A DNA stretch of 64,000 nt, taken from Endocalyx cinctus (lineage: Eukaryota > Ascomycota > Sordariomycetes > Amphisphaeriales > Apiosporaceae). The stretch covers positions 2,445,770 through 2,509,769 of the forward strand of contig BCKC01000003.1 in NCBI GenBank assembly GCA_001600455.1. The letters run 5' to 3'. Position 1 is the stretch's first letter. Each line of letters begins with the position of its first letter. This document shows positions 10,232 through 21,440 of the stretch, piece by piece. A program made the translations under genes and the position numbers. The notes under the pieces are model-generated. The model had not been told where the DNA came from. It made no database searches and worked only from the letters and a program-made list of their open reading frames with translations.

Positions 10232-10784
10232 ATGCTTAGAAGCTTATGTACAGCGGTCTCACTTATTTTCTAACGATTTCATGATTAACGCCAAAAGAGA
10301 TCGATCTGGCTTCCAGGATTTTTGACGGTATTTCTTCCACTAAGGAATATATATCCGTCGTTTGAACAGGTCTCTCGAAAACTGTATTACATCATACATG
10401 GATTTCGATGCTGGCTTGAATCACGAAAGTCTCGTACATATTTTGTTCACATACTATACTAGATGAAACAAGCAGAATACCTAACAAAAACCATCGAATC
10501 CATACGGAATCATGATAATAATAACTAACTAAATATGTACAGGAAGAAGTAGAGGTGTCAAGGTGTGCGTCATGTATACGTCTTTCTTTACATGCGTACT
10601 CCCCAAATAATTCAAATATAACACCAAACAATGCAAATGTAGAAGCTCTAGTTAGTTTCAAGTCCGGCTAACAAGATTTTCTCATCTCTTCATTTATCTA
10701 CTCATCGACCCCCCATTCCACTCATCAACAAACTCTTCTAGCTTCCCCCGATCCCGATACTCCTTCTTTCATAAAAAAGACCGC
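10232..10784. other. intergenic spacer between convergent genes
   Basis: 3' flanks of the membrane protein and the LPMO gene; AT-rich, no convincing frame or repeat. Confidence 0.6.
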
Positions 10785-11788
10785 TTAGTTAGCAGCAGTC
10801 CACAAAGCCGGACCGGGAATCTCGTAACTGTCAAAGCCGCTGTACAAGTCGAACAAGATACCGGGGTCCTCGGCCGTGTACAAGGCCGTAGCGACGGTAC
10901 CGTCGCTGGGGGCCACAGTGCCGCTGCCGCCGACCTTGAGGTTCACGCACTGCGGGTAGGCCTGGGCTCCGTTGGCGCTGCCGGCGCTGTGCAGGGCGAT
11001 GATCTCGTGCCGCAGGACGTAATCGCCCGCTTGCAGGTTCGCAGGAATCGTCACCGTCGACGTGAAGTTCTCGGCGATCAGGTTGTCGGTCGCCCAGGTG
11101 GTGCCGTCGCTCTCGAGGCCGTCTTCGCTGATCTTGCTGAAGGAGAGGCTGGCGGCGTCGGCTATTTTTTTTTGTTTTCTCTCGTCAGTCTATCCAAGTC
11201 TTTTTTTTTTCCCTTAACTTCGGAGGGGGAGGAGGGGTGGGAGAAGTAAATACTGCTACTAACAATTGTAAGGAGCGATGTAGTTGATGACGGGTCCCTT
11301 GTGGGTGTCGGGCCAGGTGTTCCAGTACACCGTCATGGTATCGCCGGCGTTGACATCGTAGTAGAGCTCGGCGGTCGTGGCCGACTTGTGGCAGGCGATA
11401 TCCGAGGTGCCGAAGCTGTCGGGGGAGACGAACCCGTTGTCCTGGTTCAGGGCCTTCCAGCCGATCGTCTCGGGTACCTGGTCCTCGGGGAGGTAGTACC
11501 AGCTAGGGTTCGCACCTTCGGCCTTTTTTTTTTTTTTGGTGTGTCAATTAGTATATCTCTATACAAGACGCTAGGGGAAAAGCTCAGGCTAAAAAGGAAG
11601 ACAAAGAACGAAGAACCCGGGTTGGTGGTGCAAACCGAGATAAGCGAGAGAGATCAAGATATATTGAATACATGATGGTGTTAGATTTAACTTACAAAAT
11701 CGCCATCGGTGCTGACACCATCGACGTAGCCGTGGGCCGAAACGAGAGAGGCGGCAAGGCCTACAAGGGCGGCTGAAGTGCGCATCAT
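10785..11788 (-). CDS. AA9 lytic polysaccharide monooxygenase
   Basis: Three exons on the minus strand: 11788-11696, 11522-11264, 11161-10785, giving 242 residues. The signal peptide (1-18) ends so that the mature enzyme starts at His19 (HGYVDG), the N-terminal histidine-brace ligand. The second brace His is His105 in WPDTHKGP. The axial-site signature is His175, Gln184 and Tyr186 (QAYPQC), spaced as in known AA9 enzymes. Cys75 and Cys189 match the conserved disulfide. The enzyme oxidatively cleaves cellulose or related glucans outside the cell with a copper centre. No CBM1 or linker follows. Both introns end in A-rich rather than pyrimidine-rich tracts before the AG. A Gal4-type CGG-N11-CCG site lies about 620 bp upstream. 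Confidence 0.93.
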
Positions 11789-13968
11789 CTTATCAATATA
11801 AATGATATTGCCTTAGATTCTTATTGATATATACGAACGAATGAAGGTTGAAAAGAACGATGACCCTGCTTTTGATCGACGGCTTAGAAGAAAGTGAATT
11901 TATGAAGTGCAGACACCCTGTCTATTTATCTACTTTAACCGGCAGAGAAGATCTAGGGAATTTTGATTTCAGACGATCCTCGCATTCAATATATATTTCA
12001 CTACCTGACTAGCTATAGATTTCCGTTCTCACTTACTTCCTCTCTTCCTCCCTCCCCTTGTCCCCACCCCCTTTTCCACCTCCATGAAAAGCCAGCGGAA
12101 ACGCGGAGGAAGACAAGAAAGAAAAAAGTTATGGGTGGAATAATGGGCCGGTTAAGCGCATCGATCAGTCATCTGAAACTCTCTATTCCTTTCTTTTCTC
12201 GTGGTTTCTACACTATGATCTTCGACTAAGTTATTTCTTTCCTTCTTTCTATACTATTTTAGGCTTCATTATATTGGAAACCACGCGAGATTGGTGGCAT
12301 TGTCACAGAATGGGAAAAAGGGATAGTTGCCCAAGACTTGTTCCCGAACCCCTGATGCTGGGTGGTACGATTTGATTGGGCGGAGCCCCTGTCGTAACGT
12401 CGTACCAAAACGGACGCTGAAGGTCCGGATTCCCACGTCCGTCCGTCTTTCTTCTCGCCCGGGACGAAGAAAGAAAAGATGACTTTTTTTCGGCCCGCTC
12501 GTTAATTATTTTTGGTTATTGTGGAGTTGATTTCCATGGGTTTATTGTCTAGTAACACCAATAACGTGGCCTGGTTTTTAAATTAAGTCACACACGCACT
12601 TCGCATACACTCGCTGCTCAACCAAAAGCCAACAGTTTTCGGGTCGTTCTCGGCACATATATTAATTAATTATGACGTCGATCAACTAGTCCTTTTTCTA
12701 AAAGATGAATCAATCAGTTATCGTCTGCGGATACTTGAAATATATATCAGTCACCTAACCTCCGTGGTCTTGAATAAGGCAATGAAGTTGAAACTGGAGA
12801 TCGTGAAATATAATGTACGATCTCTATAGCCTCACTTTTTTTTTGTTGGGACTACCATTCAATAATCTCGAAACAGAAGATAGCCTCGGCCAAAGACTGG
12901 ATTAAGATATGACATGATGATTATTCACTCCCGAATGCAGCTCATTTATATGTAAACGCGGCAGGCCCTACGCGCGTCGCCGTTTGTTCAAAATCCTCCA
13001 CGAATCGTTTGGAATTTATTGACACGAGAATTTTCCTTCCTCGCAGTATGACTAGGAAACCATAATAGGAGAACGTTAAAAAATTATTGATGGGTTGATT
13101 CAGATCACCGTTTTACCATTCAGCTTGAAATTTCTGAGCAATTCATTATTTTACCCAACTCTTATTTTCCTCTCTGGACAGCGCTTATTTTCGAGAAGAT
13201 CAACAAAACTATAAATAAGATAGGTATAAACGTAGCTCTCCTACTCATCGTAAGAGAAACGAAAAGAAGGACCTCAATAGGATGGAAAGATGAAAACATT
13301 GCCTAGCAATACAGGGGTAAAGGGGATGACTGGGGTATATACTCTGTAGGTATAGACGAGATGTTATATAATAGGGATGGCTTGTTACTTTAATATCTAT
13401 TCGTATCCAAACACACACCAACTCATCATCAAGCTAGAGCAAACTCTACATGAAAACCTAAGACCCCTTATTTGGTTAGATACGCGTCAATACATTGAAA
13501 CAAAGAATTGAGCCAAGACATGACAAAATTATTGATCTTTGAGATCTCTCATTCATTATTCGCGAAGAGTAAACTTGCCTCCTCTAACGGATCATCACAA
13601 GAATAGATCCGAGAAGCTATTAAAAAGACTATATAATGTGTACGTATACGCCAAGTGCCATTTGCCTTGCGCCATCCATATTAGAGGATAATTCATGCAT
13701 TTTGTCTAAGAGGAGCATCATGATCAACTTGCCCTCTCTCTCTTTTCTTTTGAGATCATAGGAAAAAAAAAAACCTTCGAATCTTTCTTTAATACTTCGC
13801 CTAAACCATTGTGACATCTTTCCCTCACACGGCTTGGAAAAAAACAAAGATTTCGCAACCATAAAACGCCATTTCTCTAATGCCCATCGCGGGGGTTCCG
13901 ATACATTCCATAAAACATGATATTCCTTTTCATGCTCCGCGTCTATATACATTCCGTGCTTGGCTGTC
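11789..13968. other. intergenic region, LPMO upstream and channel-gene 3' flank
   Basis: 2.2 kb of AT-rich DNA with no credible gene. The part nearest 11789 should hold the LPMO promoter, with pyrimidine-rich DNA around 12035-12085. Short frames near 13630-14170 are antisense or tail artefacts of the channel gene. Confidence 0.6.
12411..12427. promoter_or_regulatory. candidate Zn2Cys6 (Gal4/CLR-2 type) site CGG-N11-CCG
   Basis: Inverted CGG and CCG half-sites separated by 11 bases, 623 bp upstream of the LPMO start codon. This spacing is that of Gal4 and has been reported for the cellulase regulator CLR-2. One such match is expected by chance roughly every 4 kb, so the call is weak. Confidence 0.3.
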
Positions 13969-16900
13969 CTACGGCCAAGCGCCGGACTGAGAATGATTTT
14001 TCCGAGCGGGTCGATCTCGGAAATAATTATACCGCATTGGGTCGTGTTCAGACGTAATATCGTCTTCTTGGGGTAAACCGCCATATCCCTGTGGACCACC
14101 GCCGAGCATACCAGCACCACCGGGGGCGGAGGAAAAGCGATCCACGCTACGGTCTCGAGATGCAGCTCCAACCATGGGCATGGCAGCTGCGTTTCCTATC
14201 AAATTGGCGCCACTGTCGTTCCCGTGGGTGTATAAGGGGCGTCGACCCCGGCCCGATTCTATTGGCGACATGTAAGGACTACTCATCGGAGGGGCATAGC
14301 CGCTAGGGTAAGTCATTCCAACATCGACGGTTGGTGACATAACTCTGCCGGGGCTGCCCACGCGAGGCACTGGTGCAAATGTTGGACTACCAGCTCGCGA
14401 CCATGAGTCACTGCCATTCCACATGCTGCCTGGCGTATCGGGACGAACGATGTCAGTGGGACGACCGAAAAGATCACCCCCACCGTGCTCCGAGGCGAAT
14501 TCCGACCGATTTTTATAATACTCGAAATCAAGCTTCGATTCCGGCACAATCTCGAATCCAGGAATACCGGCAGATTTACCAGGCTTTCCAGCAGCCATGT
14601 TGTTTAAGACATAAGCATCGGAGTAGCCTGAAGTAGACATCGTATCGCCAGAGTAGACTTCACGACCGTCGGAAAGCCGACCTTTGTATATCGAGGCAAG
14701 GATGTTCTGGGCCTTGGCGTGCACCATTGGGGTGATGAGACCTTTGTACAAGGCAGGGTGGCCAAACCGAGCTGCGAGTCGATCTGAGCGAAGGGGATCC
14801 TTCAAGCCGGTGGCTTCAGTTCGCTTGCTCACATTGCGCGTCGAGTAGTAGTGAATCTTGTCGTCAAACGTTCGCGAGCAGTAGAGCTTGAAGATAACCA
14901 TGGTGAAAGGTAAAGGGATCGCCGCAAATGCCATCGTATGGGTGCCATCTCCACGGACAAACACGGCTAAAAATGTCACTAGGTTTGCCAGAATGGTGCC
15001 GAAAACGAAGCGGTTGAACAGTACGCGCCAAAACATGCCTCCAGATTCGGTTTTCGTGACGAAGATGTAGAGTAGTAAATATTTCTTTAGCCAGACATCG
15101 ATCGAAAAGTACAAGGCAGCGGCGGGTAAGACCATTGGCTGGAGTCCAGCGAAGCAGAGGGCGACGGTGGCGTAAAACAAGAAATAATTGTAATAACTAG
15201 CATAGTCAAATGCGGGTGGCGCGGTTAACTCGATCAACTCTCTAGGAGTCGGGCTGGAGAATTTGCGCATGCAATACGTGTAAATTAGAGTCCATAGCTG
15301 TGCGAGATCGGCAGCAGCACCTAGATTTCTTTGCAAAAGCCAGGTGACCCAAAAGATGGAAGTGTTGCAAAGGGACAGGAACAATGTTACTTGGAAATTG
15401 TTCTCAAGGATGGCCTGCCATGCATCCATACCTTTCTGGGTATCAGAGACGACAGATGCGACAAAATTCCAGATGGAACTAAATAGCGAGAATACGATCA
15501 AGTTGTTAAATACGAAGAAGGCGTAGAGTTTCGCTACAACGTGGCGCTCTCGTCCAGTCTTGGTCCGGTCGCCGGCGCGGACCGAAAGCCGCCGAAAAAG
15601 TATAGGTAGGACAAGGAAGACCAAGGAGGTGATAGCCGGGGACGCGACACCCTGAACGATAGACCAAAAGTCGGTATTGGCTGATAGCGTTCTCTCGAAT
15701 GTGTCCCAAACCAGGCCCAGATTGGTCAAGTTAACCAGGAAGATAGCGATTAACGCGTTTGGCACGATCCAGAGAAAGGTTAAGAGCAAAATCCACAAGT
15801 TCACGATGAGCCGTCGCCAGTTTCGAGTAGCAGGACTCAGGCCGATATTTTCCCAGATAATGTCGTTTGGTTTCGGGGCAAGACGCACAGTTGTACCGTG
15901 GGGCTTCTTCTTGCGCATAGCGTATGCGATAGCATGAGCTTCAGATATGTCGTCATAGCTAGCAAAACCATAAGGCAAGGTACTACGCTTGTCTAAGCTG
16001 GTTCTAGCCTCCTTCACCTCAAGTTCAAGCTCCCGGATACGCTGTGTCAAGTATTCAATAGCATCAACTTTTTGACCTTTAGGGTAGGTATCGTAGGACG
16101 GATCCTTCTTGGACGGATAACACATCGGTCGAGACGATGGGAGATTTTGAGGGTCCCTAAGATACTTGGCTAAAACTTTCTCGAGCTTGCGAACGGTATG
16201 GTCGTGTTGTAGGATGAGGTTCGGGATATGCTTCACGTTTCGTGCAACAACGGTCCTGGAGAACGAGGATTGGGGAATAACCGAATCGATAATTCTGGCG
16301 ATGCCTTCATCGGAGCCCATTAATTTTGGGATATCGGTCAACTAAACTTTAATTAGCGATTTTCGGCGTCGAAGAATATGCCGCCAAGTCCAGCACAACA
16401 TACCATTAAAGTTCGAGCTGACAAGCTAGTTTGATATTCGTCGCTTTCGAAGTACAAGCGCCTTAATTGCATAACTCTTCTATAGTTATACCAGAGAAAT
16501 CCGCATACGATGAAGTTGATCAAGTACGCGACAACAAGTAATCCCCAGATCGATCGAGTGGAAGCGCTCATCGGCGTGAATCGAAGGAACCATCGCGTAT
16601 CGTCGCCTGTATCTTCATTTAAAACGTAATATATAGGTAGTAAAATACCACCGCCGACGAGACTGATGCTTAAGAACATATTACGACACATTCTCGTAAA
16701 ACGCATGAATATGGCAGCATCCATGCCGGCATGGGCAACAAAGTCTTTCTCGCCCGTTCTCCACAAGGGAACAACCCAGGCGAGGTATCCTTTACCGATC
16801 GGGGGCGGTGCATGTCTTTCGTCGGCGTGTTTCAATTTCGGAGCGTATACGACACTATTGTACGGGCGGAGGAAAGAGAATGCCACGGCGATGAAAACAG

Positions 16901-17108
16901 TGACGCCTAACGATGTAGCCAAGGCAGACCAAATAGCACCACTTCCCAGCTGCGAAATATGTCAGTAGCGTGTCACGGCATTGTCGGGGAACAGTATTAT
17001 TACCGATTGCTTAAAGGGGTTTTGCAGCAACTCGAGCAGTTCCTCGGCTGGGCTCTTGGGGTCGTCCCTTATCATTAGACGTTCTACGTAAGGGAGAAGG
17101 TGCTCCAT
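13969..17108 (-). CDS. CSC1/OSCA/TMEM63-type cation channel (DUF221)
   Basis: Three exons: 17108-17004, 16949-16404, 16341-13969, giving 1007 residues; introns are 54 bp and 62 bp (GTAATA...CGCAG and GTATGT...TTTAG). The N-terminus has the first hydrophobic span followed by FLRPYNSVVYAPK and two more spans. A cytosolic domain begins TDIPKLMGSDEGIARIIDSV and holds the HIPNLILQHDHTVRKLEKVL helix. The DUF221 pore domain follows, with about seven to eight hydrophobic segments (SLVFLVLPILF, FLVNLTNLGLVW and others). The last 230 or so residues are a hydrophilic Gly/Ser/Pro-rich tail. Family members are mechano- or osmosensitive calcium-permeable channels in the plasma or endomembranes. The shortness of the introns and tight ends fit a well-expressed, conserved gene. 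Confidence 0.92.
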
Positions 17109-18100
17109 CTTGGAAGACAAGCGTCTCGGAGACGTCCGGAAATAGATAATCAGTCTTGTTCCTCCTTAAAAGGCGTGAATCTTTTGCGTCTGGCGCTCGA
17201 AAGACGAAATTTTACTGCCACATCGAGAGGATTAATAACCAGGTATTAATGTCGTGTAATTAAGTAAGCGAAATCTGGTTCGATTTTCTGAGGTTCCGAC
17301 GTGCAAGACTGGCGAAAGTTAAATCTTGTCTATATACACGCTCATCTATTATCAGGGGTGAAAAAAGTTGGCGTCAATTTCGAGGGATACGGTAGAATTA
17401 TCTCGTTATCGATAGTTGTGTGCGATCAAGCGAATGACTCGGGAATATAATGTGAAGTAGTTCGGCGCAAATTTTGAGGGAGGTGGAGAGAAGTAGCAAC
17501 CAAGGCACGGCGGTTGGAGAGACCAGTGATAGAATCCGAGGAGTGCTCTTAAAGTGAATGAGAAAGGGTTGGTCTTAGGATCGGATGGGTTTGAATTATT
17601 AGATAGAAATTTCAAGGGGAAGAATACCAAACGAGCGTAATGATCAGACCAGAAACAAGTTGAAAGATGAGTAAATAGGTATTCTACCTCGTCTAAGAGG
17701 AATGTCTATAGGAGAAAGAGAAGATAGGGAGAATAGACCTGAGGGTTTGCGTAGTGTAGTGTGGTCAGGTACAAGATAAGAGATAGAATAGAAAAAAAAA
17801 AGTTTCTTATTTCCTAGAGGTATTTTTGGTACCCGGTACTTTGTAACAGTAGCGCGAAGTTGCTTATTACATTGTTAAATTACCGTGATTGCGGTAATTA
17901 GAAGTAGAAGTACAACTGACTAGTTAAGTATGACAACCTTGAATTTAGACAACTTAAGTATGTACAGTACACTACAGAGTATGACTTAGGTACGCATAAC
18001 CCCCTTTACAAAGGTCAAATATACTATAATTGTACAATTGTCAGGACCGTTGGAAAAATCTTTAGTGTATGTACATGTCGGATAATAGAGTACCTAAGCA

Positions 18101-18150
18101 GCTAGGCTAGCTGCTAGGTAGGTACCTAGCCTGCCTAGCCTGCCTAGGTA
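18101..18150. repeat. palindromic CTAGG/CCTAG cluster
   Basis: Alternating CTAGG and CCTAG words (GGTAGGTACCTAGCCTGCC and neighbours) forming overlapping direct and inverted repeats able to fold into a hairpin. Confidence 0.75.
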
Positions 18151-18806
18151 TTACAGACTCGGGCTGTCGGGTAGAGAATACTTAAGTAAATAGAATGGCC
18201 ACCTGATCAATAAGCATTCGTCGTATCTATTCAATTTCAAAATTTGTTGTATTTGTCACTCTATTTGTCTATTTGTTACATACACGGTATGTTTACATAT
18301 GTACGCATGTGTTGTTTGTTAGAATGTTATTAACATACGTTATTTAGAATGGTGTAGTACCCGTGGACCTTAGGTACATGTACTGTAGTATGTACTGTAG
18401 GTATGTCTCTGTAGTCTGGTGTTCTAGAATCATATCCCTTATATTGGGGGACCCCCATCAGATATTAGCGGACTAATAAGAATATGACAGTAAGTAAAGT
18501 ATTCTGGGGCTATTTTTGACCTATCCATCCGATTGTTATGATCCGAGTGATCGCCTACCCCCGGTTCGCAGGTGGGAACGGCATCCTCGAATACGAGAAT
18601 TTTCAAGGGTATCCTTATGCACGGATTCCACGGTATTGCTAAGACCCCGACATCGAAGGGCAAGAGTTCGCATATCATAATATTATTATCCGTATGCGTA
18701 ATGTGTCCAATAACATATATTACATCCTATTTCTCTCTCTCTTTTTTTTTCGCTCCTTATTTGTTCCTAGGCTGCTAGGTCAAGTCAAGAATAATTGAAC
18801 AAACCG

Positions 18807-18831
18807 AAAAAAAAAAAAAAAAAAAAAAAAA
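18807..18831. repeat. A25 homopolymer
   Basis: 25 consecutive A in a gene-free region. Length may be inexact in a short-read assembly. Confidence 0.9.
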
Positions 18832-20050
18832 CGAGGCTTACATTCCCACTATGATATCAACTTAATACAAGTTAGAAAAAGTCAGGGTAAATACCTGGTT
18901 TAAAGGTAAAACTATTAGATGTGCCGCGTCAAAATACTACTCTATACCACCCAATTTTCCCAGTATTATTTGCATTTCAGCGCAATTCAGGGCATTTCAG
19001 GGTCCTCTTAATCGTTGATCTTAACCAAACTTGACAGGTACGGGTACTAAAGCTTAAGTCTAATGGGTAAGGTTGGTTTAGTTCAGCCTGCCAGCGTCCT
19101 CGGAATGACGTTTTGGGTTATGAAATTTCTTTTCCTTTCTTTTCTTTAGGTATCTTTTTTTTTTATCTCTACTATTTTATTTCTTGATTCGCAACATGTT
19201 ACTGTAAGCGAAGATAAAATAAATAAGCCGACTTGTTTTTTGGGTGCATGATCCAAGATAATAATAGCCTACTAAATAAACAGAAGGCAACGTGACGAAC
19301 GGATAACACAACGCGATCCCACACGTTACAATCGAACGTGAACAGCAGGCTTGCTCCCAACAAAAAAAAATCTATATCTTGTGACTATGTCATTGGTTCG
19401 ATCCCATTGAAAGAGGGAGCGATCGTGTGGAGGCTGAGCAGCTTAAAGCTAATCTCACCCACCGCCGTTCCTGCATTCTTCCTCAGTGCCGTAACAGCGC
19501 TCGCACATATGCGCCGACGAAGGTAGTATTATTTTGAAGGAAAAGACTCACTCAAAAACCTCAGTTGTTTTTGTAGATGCGAACCGCTTGCACCACCATC
19601 TCCAGTTCTTAAAGAGCTTGGATTCCCCATGTGTATACCGTAAGTTAGAATTAAGAACTGCCAAGAATTCCCCATTGCGGGATAATAAATGGATCGTGAC
19701 CGAAGCACTAGCCGAAAAGACATAGGGTTAAGATGGGGAGAAATAGGTATTATGTAGGCCTCTTCGCTACCAAACGTATACGAGAGGCTAATTACATAGT
19801 GTAATCGTTCATTGGCGAGGAGGCCGCCGATGGAGAATATAACCACCGATTCTCATGTTCCTCCCAAAATCGCTTTCTTTTACGTTTTAACTTACTTACG
19901 CTATCTATTGGCAATAGCAGAGCAGAAAATGGTGAATACGAAGGGAAATTTTAGAAAAAGAAATGAAAAATGAAAAATGAAAAAAAGAGCTTTTATTCTT
20001 CCAATGACTGAATCATGATTTATATGTACATATCCCTATGTTGTCCCTAA

Positions 20051-20070
20051 ACAAAACAAAACAAAACAAA
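20051..20070. repeat. (ACAAA)4 array
   Basis: Four perfect ACAAA units in an AT-rich spacer downstream of the disordered-protein gene. Confidence 0.9.
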
Positions 20071-20350
20071 GCTGATAGAGTCTCGCGTGAACACCGTCCA
20101 CTACGTAAACTCCAAAGTTAAAAAAGTTTATGGATCAGATAACTCAAAGCTATCGGTCCGCTTGGGTAAGAAAACATCATGGTATGGGACGGAAGTGAGC
20201 AAAACAAAACCCTGTACACCTCCTGTTGAAGCTAGCAGCGCCCTCTCTTTCTATTCAGAGGAGGGGAAGTGAATAGTTTAAAATGAAGCAGAAAACAAAA
20301 AGACACCATGTTTCTTTGTTTCATATTTTCTCTCTCATTTGCGAATCGAA

Positions 20351-21440
20351 TCAATCGGCCGAACCCTGACTTCTAGTCTTCCTTGCCGTCCGACCGACGG
20401 GGGGAAGAACTTTCTTCTCCTTTTTCGGACGGGCGGGCTGTTTCTTCTGGGCCTCTTCCTCAGCGCCGTTAGCATCGCCGTTAGTCTTCTGCTTCTTCTC
20501 GGCTGGGGGTTGTTGATCTTCTTTTTCCTTTTCTTTCCCTTCTTCGTTCGCGTCACCGTTGACCTCCGTTGCTGCTTCTGCTACGGCTGCTGTCGATCTC
20601 TTCCTCTTATCCCCGACGCCGTCCGCCGACTGACCGTCGTTAGGAGAGGTGGCCGTCGTGACCTCCGGGACTTCCGTCTTCTCGGTTCCCGTGGTAACCG
20701 TGGGCGCGGCGTCAGCAGTACTCGTAGTAGCAGAGTCAGCTTCTGCGACCGTAGCGTCGGCGCCGTCGGCGGTAGGTTTAGTATCGGACGGAATTAAAGC
20801 GCCCGACATGGCGACGTCGTTGGCGGGGGGCATATCCTGATCGCGGGTTTCTTCAACCGACACGGGCTTTGGCGGGTCCGACGTTTCTGTATCGCCGCTA
20901 CCACCGTTTGGCTGGGCTGGCGCTTCGACCGCGCCGGCGTTGGTTGTCTCCGCATTAGCGGTCGTAGGGATGGGATCGGCTGGTTTCTCTGGCTGTTGCG
21001 CCAATTTGTCCGCCTCGTCCATCTTTTCGGCCAACGCGTCTTTCTTCGTCTCCTTAGAGGCGGACGAAGAAACGTCAGGGACGATCGGGACTACGGTAGC
21101 ACTAGAATCTCCGTTTTTCTCGGGAGCCGTAGTCTTCGGCACCATGGTAGCATCTACAGTACTTGCTGGCTCCTTTGCGATAGGCGGAAGGTTGCCAGGG
21201 TCCGACTCAGGTACCTTGGTCTCAACGCCTGTGATTGGTGAGGGATAGGTTAGCGCACTGTATATATACTGTATCAGAGCTCCGGCACAAAGAGGGTGAG
21301 GTTGCGCGAAACACTGGGTAGAGTCAACGAGAAGTCAATTAAATAAATAAATGTAATCCAGATAGTCGCTATATCAAGATGAAGCAAAAATGCAAAGGAT
21401 TATTACCGTTCGCGACACCGTTAGTGGTCTTGTCAGCCAT
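20351..21440 (-). CDS. intrinsically disordered, probably nuclear protein
   Basis: Two exons: 21440-21407 and 21228-20351, intron of 178 bp (GTAATA...CACAG), 303 residues starting MADKTTNGVANGVETK. The 34-nt first exon was chosen because it gives a clean ATG in frame. The whole protein is low complexity, rich in Ala, Thr, Glu, Asp and Pro. Basic clusters near the C-terminus (GDKRKRST, AEKKQKT, ARPKKEKKVLPP) look like nuclear localisation signals, and RPKKEKK resembles a weak AT-hook or chromatin-binding patch. No folded domain is visible. Possible roles include chromatin or RNA-associated scaffolding, but I do not recognise the family. Confidence 0.7.

Larger units (their letters stand above)
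17109..20350. other. large AT-rich intergenic region
   Basis: 3.2 kb upstream of the channel gene and downstream of the disordered-protein gene. No credible gene. It holds a CCTAGG-rich palindromic cluster (18101-18150), a 25-A homopolymer (18807-18831), GTACTGTAG-type repeats (18375-18420) and an ACAAA array (20051-20070). A degenerate, silenced element cannot be excluded. Confidence 0.6.

Noticed and set aside
13629..14171. 180-codon minus-strand frame at the end of the channel gene
   Set aside because: It overlaps the channel's C-terminal tail in another frame and continues into AT-rich 3' flank; no family resemblance.
19395..19405. GGTTCGATCCC, resembling a tRNA T-arm/B box
   Set aside because: No matching A box, acceptor stem or cloverleaf could be laid out around it.
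17109..20350. Possible transposon relic
   Set aside because: No terminal repeats, target duplication or transposase-like frame; only simple repeats and palindromes seen.
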